Origin: Methanomicrobiaceae archaeon
GTDB taxonomy: Archaea > Halobacteriota > Methanomicrobia > Methanomicrobiales > Methanomicrobiaceae
DNA: 63,640 bases
Direction of reading: 5' to 3'
Assembly (NCBI GenBank): GCA_029762625.1
Contig: JARVGI010000011.1
Location: 1-63,640 of the forward strand
The first letter of the stretch is position 1. Each line of letters opens with the position of its first letter. The position numbers and the translations under genes were made by a program. Shown piece by piece: positions 1-7,855 of this stretch. Below the pieces are notes generated by a model that worked only from the letters and a program-made list of their open reading frames with translations, had not been told where the DNA came from and searched no databases.

Positions 1-273
1 AGGTACTGCACCGTGTGCGGCGGGGTCGTCCCGCAGGGTATCGATATCCGCACCATCAGCGTGGATGGCAAGGAGACGGGCATCCACCACCTGGACCGGA
101 TCCTCGACGACGTTGCGGCGCTCGGTCTCCGGGATCCCGCACGCATCGGCGAGGAGCTCCTCACGCGGGTGCGGGCCTGCAATTACGTGCCCATGAAAAA
201 AGCCGACGCCTACCGGGAGGCCCTCCTGCGGGAGTACCGGGACCGGGCCGCAGAAGGCGGCGGGGGCGATTGA
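1..273 (+). CDS. Small CxxC protein, 5' end cut by the window
   Basis: The frame is open from the first base, so the gene begins upstream; about 90 residues are visible. It starts with a C-T-V-C-G-G zinc- or metal-binding knuckle, followed by a helical region with the segment G-K-E-T-G-I-H-H-L-D-R-I-L and a Lys/Arg-rich C-terminus. Short proteins of this kind are widespread in methanogens and are often given an unhelpful automatic name (NAC family transcription factor); no function is established. It is followed after one base by another small Cys-rich protein, so the two probably form an operon. Confidence 0.7.
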   Translation, partial: RYCTVCGGVVPQGIDIRTISVDGKETGIHHLDRILDDVAALGLRDPARIGEELLTRVRACNYVPMKKADAYREALLREYRDRAAEGGGGD

Positions 274-274
274 G

Positions 275-502
275 ATGTTCTCCCGCTGCCCCGGTGCCGC
301 CAACCTGCGGACCCCCACCCTGACCATCAAGACGTGCCCGCAGTGCGGGGCGGAGGTGGAGATCTTTTCCAACGACATCACGGTGACATGCGGCACCTGC
401 GGTTTTGTCATCTACAACGATGTCAACTCCTGCATCAAATGGTGCCGGTACGCCGAGCAGTGCGTGGGGCCGGAACTCTACCGGAAGTTACGACACGAGT
501 AA
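275..502 (+). CDS. Small zinc-ribbon protein
   Basis: 75 residues with two Cys pairs, C-P-Q-C-G near residue 21 and C-G-T-C-G near residue 39, forming a likely four-Cys zinc ribbon. A further Cys cluster follows at the C-terminus (S-C-I-K-W-C-R-Y-A-E-Q-C). Similar short proteins or C-terminal domains occur in methanogens, sometimes labelled phosphohydrolase, although no HD domain is present here. The ATG lies one base after the stop of the preceding gene, which suggests translational coupling. Confidence 0.65.
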   Translation: MFSRCPGAANLRTPTLTIKTCPQCGAEVEIFSNDITVTCGTCGFVIYNDVNSCIKWCRYAEQCVGPELYRKLRHE

Positions 503-733
503 TGCCGGGGAGGGCTGGTTTCCGGGGAGCAGGCGGGGCACGGGACCGCCCGCTCATTCCCGGGACAGGACGCATGTAGCTGAACCGTCACCCCGGTGTA
601 CAGTAATTCCCGGTTCCCGTCAAAATATGAAGCTATCTTCAACGAACCGGGGGAACGGAGGAACCGCACTCGATCTCCCCTCCTCCCCGGGAGGAGATCC
701 TGCACCCGGGGTTCTGCCGGAGAGGGCAAAGAC

Positions 734-1021
734 TTACTTTTCCTCCTCCTGTTCGCGCTTGAGCCGGCGGTACTCCTCCTCGGCCATCCGCGTAACATAG
801 GCCTGCCCGCGGAAGACGCTGATGAAATGGGCGGCGATGCCGATGCCCCAGCCGAAGGTGATGAAGATAAACCAGGGAAAGGTCCCGGGCCCGCCTGTCG
901 CCCACCATATGGCGATTAAAAAGAGGTTCACCGCGAGATAGACGACGAAATGGGTGTAAAACCCGGCTTTCTCCTCGGCAGTCTCCCTCGCCAGCTTCCT
1001 GAGGTCCTCATCCGTCGGCAT
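734..1021 (-). CDS. 2TM domain membrane protein
   Basis: About 95 residues. A charged N-terminus (residues 1-18) is followed by two hydrophobic helices around residues 22-42 and 49-70, then a basic/acidic coiled tail. This is the 2TM domain pattern (PF13239-like); the function is unknown. A GTG nine bases upstream would also open the frame, but the GGTGAG just before the ATG at 1021 favours the ATG. It appears monocistronic. Confidence 0.7.
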   Translation of the reverse strand: MPTDEDLRKLARETAEEKAGFYTHFVVYLAVNLFLIAIWWATGGPGTFPWFIFITFGWGIGIAAHFISVFRGQAYVTRMAEEEYRRLKREQEEEK

Positions 1022-1125
1022 TGTTCTCACCGGATCCCGCAGATCAACAATCAGGACGCACCTAGATAAACCTCCCGGTCAGGCAGGTCGTCCGCACCCC
1101 ATCCCCGTGCGGGCACCCGCCTCTC

Positions 1126-1653
1126 TCACCCCTTCTCCAGCACCTCGATCGCCCTGCCGGCGCGGGCCTGCAAAAGGCCGCTTTCGTGCTCACGGAATGG
1201 CCAGATGGCACCCACGATGCGCGGCTTACTCGTCGGCACCCGCATGCCGATACGGGTGAGGCTGACGATGGACCAGCTCTGCACGAAGAGGTTGTCGTCC
1301 TCGGCGAGGAGATGTTCGAGGGTGCCGATGACCCTGTCGAGATCCTCCTTTTCGATGGGAATTTCCCCGAGGAGCATGGCCATGTGCAGGCGGACCATGG
1401 GGACCGGGTCGGAGCGGGCGGAGCGGGTGATGGGGGGGACGGAGCCGGCGAGCAGCCCCGGTTCTGCAGCGGCGATGCGCTCCAACGCGTGGGAGGTTTT
1501 GGCGAGAGTGATGTCTTCCAGGCTCTGCAGCCCTTCGACGAGCAGGGGGAGGCGCTCGTGGTGGGCGAGGATCTCCCCGACCACCACTTCGGCATCCTTT
1601 GCGCTGGTGGGGTCCCGGGTAATCCGCCGAAGCACGATGTTGTCACGAGGCAT
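1126..1653 (-). CDS. HEAT-repeat protein, copy 1
   Basis: An all-helical protein whose segments (for example T-S-H-A-L-E-R-I-A and V-R-L-H-M-A-M-L-L-G) match HEAT/armadillo-type repeats, a scaffold for protein contacts. It is clearly paralogous to the protein at 5368-5880: both share the blocks L-P-L-L-x-E-G, T-S-H-A-x-E-R-I-A and S-D-P-V-P-x-V-R. I chose the ATG at 1653 because it aligns with the start of that paralog and codon use before it is less typical. An in-frame ATG at 1764 sits about 29 bases from a TATA element and could be a leaderless start instead. Partner unknown. Confidence 0.65.
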   Translation of the reverse strand: MPRDNIVLRRITRDPTSAKDAEVVVGEILAHHERLPLLVEGLQSLEDITLAKTSHALERIAAAEPGLLAGSVPPITRSARSDPVPMVRLHMAMLLGEIPIEKEDLDRVIGTLEHLLAEDDNLFVQSWSIVSLTRIGMRVPTSKPRIVGAIWPFREHESGLLQARAGRAIEVLEKG

Positions 1654-1778
1654 GGAGAGACCGGAACCGTGCGACACCAGAAAGATTGGGAGGCGCATGC
1701 GCACCGCGCCCCTGCGCTCACCGGCAAACCCCGCAATCACCCATTTCGTTCCGCCAATGATCATCCTTCTCGAAACGC

Positions 1779-1797
1779 TTATATTTCAATTATATAA
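1779..1797. promoter_or_regulatory. AT-rich promoter between divergent genes
   Basis: A TTATATAA element at 1790-1797 and a second AT-rich block at 1779-1788 lie between the divergent HEAT gene and the methyltransferase/ATP-grasp gene. The symmetric TATA could serve either strand. On the minus strand the start site would fall near 1768, on the plus strand near 1820. Confidence 0.45.
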
Positions 1798-1898
1798 CGT
1801 ATTCATAAGCAAATTTCTTTCAAATTTGAAATTAAGCGGTAAAAAATTGACCAAATTGAACTCGATTAGGAAAACAACGCCAGAAGCGATGATGGTTG

Positions 1899-3881
1899 AT
1901 GAAACAGGACCAGAATTCAAAAAAACCTTCAAATAGCCACAGAAAACCGAATCGGGGGCAAATAGCTCTCGGGCCGGTCAGGAGGCTGGAGGAGCATGTG
2001 CAGCCGGAATGGTGGCGGGATATTTTTTCCCCCCTCTACCTGAAAACCGACGGCGACGTGGTGGATGATGCGGCGATCACCGCGGGGGAGGTCACCCACC
2101 TCTGCGGTGTGCTGGACCCCGCTCCCGAAGTCCACATCCTGGACTGCTGCTGCGGGCAGGGGCGCCATACCCTTGAGCTTGCCCGCCGGGGGTATGCGGT
2201 GGAGGGACTGGACCGCTCCCACTACCTCATCCAGAAGGCCCGGGCCGCGGCCCGCAGGGAGGGGCTCCCGGTGCGCTTCCGGGAGGGGGATGCCAAGCAG
2301 CTGCCCTACCGCCCCGACACCTTCGACGTGGTGGCCGTGCTGGGCAACAGCTTCGGCTATTTCGAAACGGTGCAGGAGGACCTGCAGGTGCTGAACGGGA
2401 TCCGGCGGGTGCTCAAACCCTACGGTAAAATCGCGCTCGATCTCGCCGACGGGGGCTACCTGCGGGAGTATTTCCAGCCCCGATCATGGGAGTGGATCGA
2501 CACGAGGCTCTTCGTCTGCCGCGAGCGGGAGATCTCCGTGGACGGGCAGCGGCTGGTCTCAAGGGAGGTGATCTGCGACATCGAGAAGGGGGTGATCGCC
2601 GACCAGTTCTACGCCGAGCGGCTCTATACGAAGGAACGGATCACCGGTCTGCTGGAGAAGGCGGGGTTCTCCGACGTTGCCGTCCACGCCTGCGAGAGCC
2701 GCTCCACCCGCAACCAGGACCTGGGGATGATGGCGAGACGGTTCCTGGTGAGCGGGGTGGTGAAAAAGGCATGGACCCCGGTAAAACAGCGGGCGGCGGC
2801 GCGGACCCGCCACGTCGCCGTGCTCATGGGCGACCCCCGGAAACCCGATCCGGTCAAACCCGACGGGACGTTCGACGAGGACGACTTCTCCACCATCGAT
2901 CAGCTCAAGGCAGCCCTCGCGGGCCTGAAAGGATACCACTTCTCCTTCCTCGACAACCACGACACCCTGGTCGCCGACCTGCAGCGCCTGCGGCCGAAGT
3001 GCGACTACGTGTTTAACCTCTGCGACGAGGGGTATGCCAACGACGCCCTCAAGGAGCTCCACGTGCCCGCCCTCCTCGAGATACTCCAGATCCCCTCCAC
3101 GGGGGCGGGGCCGCAGGCGCTTGCCAAGTGCTACGACAAGTCCCTGGTGCGGGGGATCGCCCGGGAGCTGGGGGTGCCCGTTCCCCGGGGGATCTTCGTC
3201 CACCCCTGGGAACGGGTCTACGATGTGCCCTTCGGCTTTCCGGTGATCATCAAGCCCAACTGCGGCGACTCGTCCGTCGGCATCACCCAGAAGAGCGTGG
3301 CCTGGACGGCCGAGGAGCTGAGCAACGCCATCCTCACCATCCGCTCCCAGCTGGGAAGCGACGTCTCATTGCTGGTGGAGGAGTTCTGCACCGGCAACGA
3401 CCTCACCGTCGGGATCATCGGCAACCCTCCCGCGCCCTGCACCGTGCTCCCGGTGATCGAGGAGGACTACTCCTCCCTCCCGCCCGGGCTGCCCAGGATC
3501 TGCGGCTACGAGGCCAAGTGGATCCCCGAGTCCCCGTACTGGAAACTCTCCTCGAAGCCCGCGGATATCCCCCCCGAGACGGAGAAACTGATGATCCGCT
3601 GCTCCCTGCTCCTCTTCGAGCGGATGGGGTGCCGGGATTACTGCCGCTTCGACTGGCGGCTCGACGCCGGGGGCGAGCCCCGGCTTCTGGAGGTCAACCC
3701 CAACCCGGGCTGGTGCTGGGACGGTCACCTTGCCAAGATGGCAAAGTTCTCCGGGATCTCCTATACCGGCATGCTGGGAATGATCCTTGCCGCTGCGGAG
3801 GAGCGCCTGGGTATGGCTCCCGCAGTGGCACTGGCGGTGGGTGCGGAGCGGGTGCCGGTGGAGGCGGACTTACTCCCCTGA
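1899..3881 (+). CDS. Class I SAM methyltransferase fused to a D-Ala-D-Ala-ligase-like ATP-grasp domain
   Basis: About 660 residues. Residues ~35-290 are a Rossmann methyltransferase: motif I C-G-Q-G-R-H near residue 85, an acidic D-R-S loop, and a G-D-A-K-Q-L-P-Y segment. From about residue 303 an ATP-grasp enzyme of the D-Ala-D-Ala ligase type begins (H-V-A-V-L-M-G-D-P), with G-A-G-P-Q-A-L-A-K-C-Y-D-K near 402, I-I-K-P-N-C-G-D-S-S-V-G-I near 448, V-E-E-F near 491 and the Mg-binding E-V-N-P-N-P-G near 597. Such ligases join two amino or acyl groups via an acyl phosphate. Archaea lack peptidoglycan, so the product is probably a small peptide-like or amide metabolite that is also methylated; this is inference. 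The TTG at 1896 is possible, but the ATG at 1899 follows a GGT-type site. Confidence 0.8.
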   Translation: MKQDQNSKKPSNSHRKPNRGQIALGPVRRLEEHVQPEWWRDIFSPLYLKTDGDVVDDAAITAGEVTHLCGVLDPAPEVHILDCCCGQGRHTLELARRGYAVEGLDRSHYLIQKARAAARREGLPVRFREGDAKQLPYRPDTFDVVAVLGNSFGYFETVQEDLQVLNGIRRVLKPYGKIALDLADGGYLREYFQPRSWEWIDTRLFVCREREISVDGQRLVSREVICDIEKGVIADQFYAERLYTKERITGLLEKAGFSDVAVHACESRSTRNQDLGMMARRFLVSGVVKKAWTPVKQRAAARTRHVAVLMGDPRKPDPVKPDGTFDEDDFSTIDQLKAALAGLKGYHFSFLDNHDTLVADLQRLRPKCDYVFNLCDEGYANDALKELHVPALLEILQIPSTGAGPQALAKCYDKSLVRGIARELGVPVPRGIFVHPWERVYDVPFGFPVIIKPNCGDSSVGITQKSVAWTAEELSNAILTIRSQLGSDVSLLVEEFCTGNDLTVGIIGNPPAPCTVLPVIEEDYSSLPPGLPRICGYEAKWIPESPYWKLSSKPADIPPETEKLMIRCSLLLFERMGCRDYCRFDWRLDAGGEPRLLEVNPNPGWCWDGHLAKMAKFSGISYTGMLGMILAAAEERLGMAPAVALAVGAERVPVEADLLP

Positions 3882-4221
3882 GTGCGGCAGGTCCCCCGGG
3901 CACCCGGAAACGGGGGGTGCGGGAGGGGCCGTTCGCCTCCCGGCAGGGGGGTCAGCTGCGCTTTCCCCGTGACGGAAAAAAACCTCACAAAATAGCCCTG
4001 ATATAAAAAATAACGCCTATATTTAGTCAAATTTGATATTTAGCGCCTATAAAGCACCCATATGCAATTTGCTCATAAATACTCATCCCAATCCCGATTT
4101 TACAAAATAGACACAATCAGATACGATTTTCAAATCCCATACACTTCCCGATCCGGGATTCAGCGATAATCGATATGCAAAAGCTTTATATCTCGAATAT
4201 ACGACCTTTTTTATTCAAACA
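3882..4221. other. AT-rich intergenic region with a TATA promoter and a direct repeat
   Basis: No gene is supported. The first ~100 bases are GC-rich; the remainder is strikingly AT-rich. A direct repeat, A-A/G-CGCCTATA, occurs at 4012-4021 and 4042-4051, thirty bases apart. The promoter of the following transporter is at the right end. Confidence 0.5.
4183..4192 (+). promoter_or_regulatory. TATA box of the DMT transporter gene
   Basis: GCTTTATATC is centred about 35 bases before the ATG at 4222, giving a predicted start site near 4214 and a very short leader. No Shine-Dalgarno site precedes the ATG, as expected for a near-leaderless archaeal transcript. Confidence 0.55.
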
Positions 4222-5247
4222 ATGGGATCAGATCACTCCATATCCGTATTCTTCGCCATATCGGCGGCGTTTGTATTCGCCGTGAGCATCCCCTACTCCA
4301 GGTGCATGCTGGGAGGCGTGACCCCGCTCATGCTCGCCGGGCTGCTCTACCTCGGGGCCGGGGCGGGGATGGCCGGGGTGCTGGGCGCGGCAGCTGCCGC
4401 CCGCAGGCCCTTCCTGGGCCCGGCCATCTCCCGGGGCGATCTGCCCTGGCTCGCGGGCTCGGTGATCATCGGATCGGTGATCGGTCCCGTCCTCCTGCTG
4501 TGGAGCCTTGAACGGACGACCGGCACCACCGCCTCCATGCTCCTCTCCTTCGAGGCGGTCGCCGCCGCCCTCATTGCCTGCCTGGTCTTCGGGGAGCTGA
4601 TCGGCCGCCGGGTCTGGGCGGCCCTCGGGTGCATCACCGCCGCCTGCCTGGCCCTCTCCTACGCCCCGGGAAGCGAGACCGGGATCTCGCCAGGCGCCCT
4701 TGGGGTGCTCGCCGTCGCGGTGCTCTGGGGATTTGCGGCCAGCATCAACCGCCGCCTCTCCCGTTGCGAACCGGGAAGGGTGGTGGTGGTGAAATGCCTC
4801 GCCGCGGGCCTTGCCATGCTGGGGGCTGCCACGTTTGCCGGCGAAGCGCTCCCGGCCACCGGCATCGTCCTGGCGGTGCTCTGCATCGGGTTCGTGGCCT
4901 ACGGGCTCTCCAACCTCTTCCTCCTGCGGGCGTTGCGGGGGCTGGGAGCCGCTCGCACATCCTCCATCTACGGGATCTACCCCCTGCTGGGCTTCCTGCT
5001 CTCCGTGACCCTGCTGGGGGAGGTGCCGGACCCGGTCGCCTTCGCCGCCCTGCCGGCCATGGCCGCCGGCGTCGTCCTGATCATCACCGAGAGCGGTACC
5101 GGGACGCCCGCGCCCCGTCCCGTCCGCTTCCCCCGCCTGCCAGCGCTGCCGCGGGCCCTGCTGCTCCTGCATCTCCCCGGCTTCTCTCACGGCTGCGCTG
5201 CGGCCGGCGATCCACCCTCCCAGGGAGAGGACGGCACAGTAGTGTGA
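4222..5247 (+). CDS. DMT superfamily (EamA) transporter
   Basis: 341 residues with about ten hydrophobic helices through residue ~295, arranged as two EamA halves; each half ends with a G-A-A-x-T-S/L-L-S-type helix. This is the drug/metabolite transporter superfamily in the cytoplasmic membrane; substrate unknown. It is a paralog of the transporter at 21903, but the His-rich tail of that protein is replaced here by a Pro/Arg-rich segment of roughly 45 residues ending G-E-D-G-T-V-V. That tail looks non-conserved and could come from a frameshift or read-through beyond the ancestral stop. Confidence 0.8.
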   Translation: MGSDHSISVFFAISAAFVFAVSIPYSRCMLGGVTPLMLAGLLYLGAGAGMAGVLGAAAAARRPFLGPAISRGDLPWLAGSVIIGSVIGPVLLLWSLERTTGTTASMLLSFEAVAAALIACLVFGELIGRRVWAALGCITAACLALSYAPGSETGISPGALGVLAVAVLWGFAASINRRLSRCEPGRVVVVKCLAAGLAMLGAATFAGEALPATGIVLAVLCIGFVAYGLSNLFLLRALRGLGAARTSSIYGIYPLLGFLLSVTLLGEVPDPVAFAALPAMAAGVVLIITESGTGTPAPRPVRFPRLPALPRALLLLHLPGFSHGCAAAGDPPSQGEDGTVV

Positions 5248-5367
5248 GGATCGCGGGGCGCGGTCGCCGCTATGCCAGGCCGCTTCAATTCTCATACAGC
5301 ACGTCGGGCCTGTGTGACAGGAAACAAAGGCGCCTGCCATCGCTCCTGAACGCGTGAAAAATCGGAT

Positions 5368-5880
5368 TCAGTCGAGGATATCGAGCGAACGGCTCGCCCG
5401 CACCCGGACGATGGCGCTGGGGTCGTCGGCCAGCGGGCGGATCCCGGCGGCGATGGCCTCTTTGCGGTCCGGGTTGCGCCACGCGATGTCGGTGAGGCTG
5501 ACGATCGCCCAGCGGCGGACGAGAACGCTCCTGTCATGGAGCATCGCCAGCAGGACAGACACGTCCGCCTCCGGATCCCCGCCCGCGTAGGGGATGCATC
5601 CCAGGATCACGGCGTAGCGCCAGCGGACCACGGGCACGGGATCGCTGCCGGCAAGCTCGATGAACCGTGCGGTGAGGGGGCGCACCAGTTCGGGGTCGGC
5701 GCAGGCGATCCGCTCCATGGCATGAGAGGTGCGGGCCCGGATACGCCCATCGGGATGGCCCATCCCCTCGGCAAGCAGGGGGAGGAGCGACGGCGTCGAG
5801 AGGACGTCGGCGGCAACCTCGCCGCAGGCGCCTTCCATTCGGATATCCTCCGCATCCAGGCGCTCAAGCAGTGTATTCAT
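5368..5880 (-). CDS. HEAT-repeat protein, copy 2
   Basis: 170 residues, helical repeats with T-S-H-A-M-E-R-I-A, S-D-P-V-P-V-V-R-W and V-R-R-W-A-I-V-S-L-T-D-I-A blocks. Paralog of the gene at 1126-1653. The open frame extends further upstream, but the ATG at 5880 follows TTGAGGGC and lies five bases after the stop of the lipoprotein gene, so the two are almost certainly cotranscribed. It may be a scaffold for that membrane protein; this is inference. Confidence 0.7.
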   Translation of the reverse strand: MNTLLERLDAEDIRMEGACGEVAADVLSTPSLLPLLAEGMGHPDGRIRARTSHAMERIACADPELVRPLTARFIELAGSDPVPVVRWRYAVILGCIPYAGGDPEADVSVLLAMLHDRSVLVRRWAIVSLTDIAWRNPDRKEAIAAGIRPLADDPSAIVRVRASRSLDILD

Positions 5881-5884
5881 GCCC

Positions 5885-6589
5885 TCAACCACGGCGGCGA
5901 ACCTGCCCGGCACGCGCAACGCCGCAGCACAGGATGCACACTGCGGCGATAGCAATCCAGCATGAAAAGCCCGGTACACCCCGGGCGGGAGCCGCAGACT
6001 TCGCGAAAAGCACGGTGCCCAGCATGTCCGCGCCGGAGAGATGCCATTCTGCGGTGGCGCCTTCAACAGCATCGGCATTGGAGTCCACGATCGCACCGGG
6101 CATCACAAGGTAGTAATTGACGACGAATGCCGTCGCCGTGCCCGACGCAAACGGATCCTCTCCTCCTATCTTCGAACCACTCCTGCCGTCACCGATGACA
6201 TGCCGGTAGACGAGGTGCTCGCCCTCGCGGGCGACCTGGACGCCCGCAAGCTGGTCTGCAGAAAGGTCGCTTTGTGCGGAAAACGTCATGAAGACCTCAC
6301 CGCCAATCCATTGCTCGTCGTAGGCAACCGGGGCGGTATCCGCACCCGGCAGAAGCCCCCGCTCTTCGATCATCGCCCTCACTGTCGCATACCCCTCCTG
6401 GTGTGCCGATTCCTCGAGAAGCACGTAGTTGTCCTGGCTGGTGGTCACCTCAAGGCGGTAGTGGCTGATGGTTCCGTCGGCGTCCACGGTGGTATACATA
6501 TCAGCGGTCAGGCAGCCGGCAAGGCAAACCGCCACGGCGCAGAGGCCGACGAGAACACCGATCAGGTGTGCTGGTTGTGATGCATGCAT
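5885..6589 (-). CDS. Membrane-anchored lipoprotein of unknown function
   Basis: 234 residues. An N-terminal signal sequence ends in the lipobox L-A-G-C near residue 26, and a second hydrophobic helix with a C-I-L-C-C motif lies near residues 205-225, followed by a basic stop-transfer tail. The protein is therefore anchored at both ends, with the middle (about 175 residues) outside the membrane. No domain is recognised. The downstream HEAT-repeat gene starts immediately after it. Confidence 0.65.
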   Translation of the reverse strand: MHASQPAHLIGVLVGLCAVAVCLAGCLTADMYTTVDADGTISHYRLEVTTSQDNYVLLEESAHQEGYATVRAMIEERGLLPGADTAPVAYDEQWIGGEVFMTFSAQSDLSADQLAGVQVAREGEHLVYRHVIGDGRSGSKIGGEDPFASGTATAFVVNYYLVMPGAIVDSNADAVEGATAEWHLSGADMLGTVLFAKSAAPARGVPGFSCWIAIAAVCILCCGVARAGQVRRRG

Positions 6590-6711
6590 AAATCTCCCTG
6601 ATCATCCTCTCCCCACACAAAACAAAAGAATTCCGATTTTTCTGCGATGAACCGGTGGAATATGGCGTAATAATGGAAATGACCACAGGGAATCCCGGGC
6701 AGCGTACACGC

Positions 6712-7227
6712 TCAGGCTGCCGCCGGTATCCCCAGCAATGCGGGAAGGGCACGGCCCCAGGTGCGGATCCGCTCCCAGTTGCGATTGTCCTTCACCCGGT
6801 CCCTGCCCCCGAGGCGGACGAAGAAACCGACGACCGGGATGCGCCCGGGATCGAACCTCCCCCCGAAATGGGCCACGTCCAGCAGGTCGACGCGCGATTT
6901 CACCCCTTCCAGCGCTTTGTTGGCGTTCCTGATGTCATCGGGCCCGGGGTCGCCGAGGCTCGATCCGGAGACAAAGGCGGCGACCGGTTTTCCTCTCAGG
7001 GCCTTCTCGTGGCGTTCGACGAATTTCGGCATATCTTTCAGCAGGTTCCCGGCGTAGAGGGGGGCGCCGACGACCACACCGGCGTAGAGGGAGACGTCGG
7101 CCACGGTCCCCGCGGGGCGGACGTCCGCCTCGACGCCTTCCTCGCGCACGGCCTCCGCAAGAGCCTCGGCGATCTCTTTCGTGGCCCCCTGCCGTGAAGC
7201 ATAAGCGATCAGGATCTTTTCGGGCAT
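6712..7227 (-). CDS. Flavodoxin domain protein (HemG-like)
   Basis: 171 residues. The N-terminus I-L-I-A-Y-A-S-R-Q-G-A-T-K-E-I is the FMN phosphate-binding loop of flavodoxins; G-A-P-L-Y-A-G-N near residue 60 and A-F-V-S-G-S-S-L-G near 92 fit the flavodoxin_5 (HemG-type) family. It probably carries out FMN-dependent electron transfer in the cytoplasm; HemG-type protoporphyrinogen oxidation is unlikely in a methanogen and should not be assumed. The frame is open to 7446, but the sequence before the ATG at 7227 is low-complexity Pro/Ser and not flavodoxin-like. Confidence 0.8.
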   Translation of the reverse strand: MPEKILIAYASRQGATKEIAEALAEAVREEGVEADVRPAGTVADVSLYAGVVVGAPLYAGNLLKDMPKFVERHEKALRGKPVAAFVSGSSLGDPGPDDIRNANKALEGVKSRVDLLDVAHFGGRFDPGRIPVVGFFVRLGGRDRVKDNRNWERIRTWGRALPALLGIPAAA

Positions 7228-7327
7228 GGGCAATTCGACAGGGTATGGGCGTAACGGCTTATCAAAGGATAGGCTTGCGGGGCGGCGGGCGTGAGAACTG
7301 CTCGGGTGACGGGGGAGGAAAAAAGGA

Positions 7328-7855
7328 TTAGTTCCACCGGCCGCCACGCAGCAGCACCGCAACGGCACCGAGGGCGGCCAGGGGGAGGAGGAGAAGGGAG
7401 GCCGCCGCAGGGGTGGATGCAGGATCTGCCGGTGCATCGGCGCCAATCCCGCCCTCGCGGCCAGCCGGTTCGATCGTCAGATCGGGCTCACGGAAGGAGA
7501 GGTCCATCAGGGCGGTGACCTCCATCTCCGTTCCATCGGGCAGCACGCAGACCGCACATGAGTCGGCATAGATCCCCGCACACGTCCCGGGATCGGCCAC
7601 CGTCCGGGTCTCGTAGCCCATCAGGGCACAGTAGCCTGCTTCCCGGCCCGCGGTGCCCTGCAGGAACTGCCAGGCGTCCACGGGCTGGTTGCCGGGGAGA
7701 AGACAGACGCCAATCTGGCCGGCATCGGTCTCATCCACCGCATAGGTGTAGTTGAGGGCGGTGCAGTAGACCGCCGCCGGGTTCATCAGTGCCGAAACGG
7801 CAAGGGGGAGCAGGGCTGCGCAGAGGATCGCTGCGCAGAGGAGCCGGCGCATCAT
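7328..7855 (-). CDS. Secreted, C-terminally anchored DUF333 protein
   Basis: 175 residues. A signal peptide (residues 1-22) is followed by two related Cys-containing units: N-P-A-A-V-Y-C with C-L-L-P-G-N near 29-55, and A-G-Y-C-A-L with C-V-L-P-D-G-T near 74-108. Each resembles the DUF333 domain (PF03891, sometimes called putative hemolysin). An Ala/Pro linker leads to a C-terminal transmembrane helix (~150-168) and an R-G-G-R tail. The start codon directly follows the stop of the protease gene, with GGGTGG inside that gene as ribosome site, so the two are translationally coupled. It could be a surface partner or inhibitor of the protease; inference. Confidence 0.75.
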   Translation of the reverse strand: MMRRLLCAAILCAALLPLAVSALMNPAAVYCTALNYTYAVDETDAGQIGVCLLPGNQPVDAWQFLQGTAGREAGYCALMGYETRTVADPGTCAGIYADSCAVCVLPDGTEMEVTALMDLSFREPDLTIEPAGREGGIGADAPADPASTPAAASLLLLPLAALGAVAVLLRGGRWN

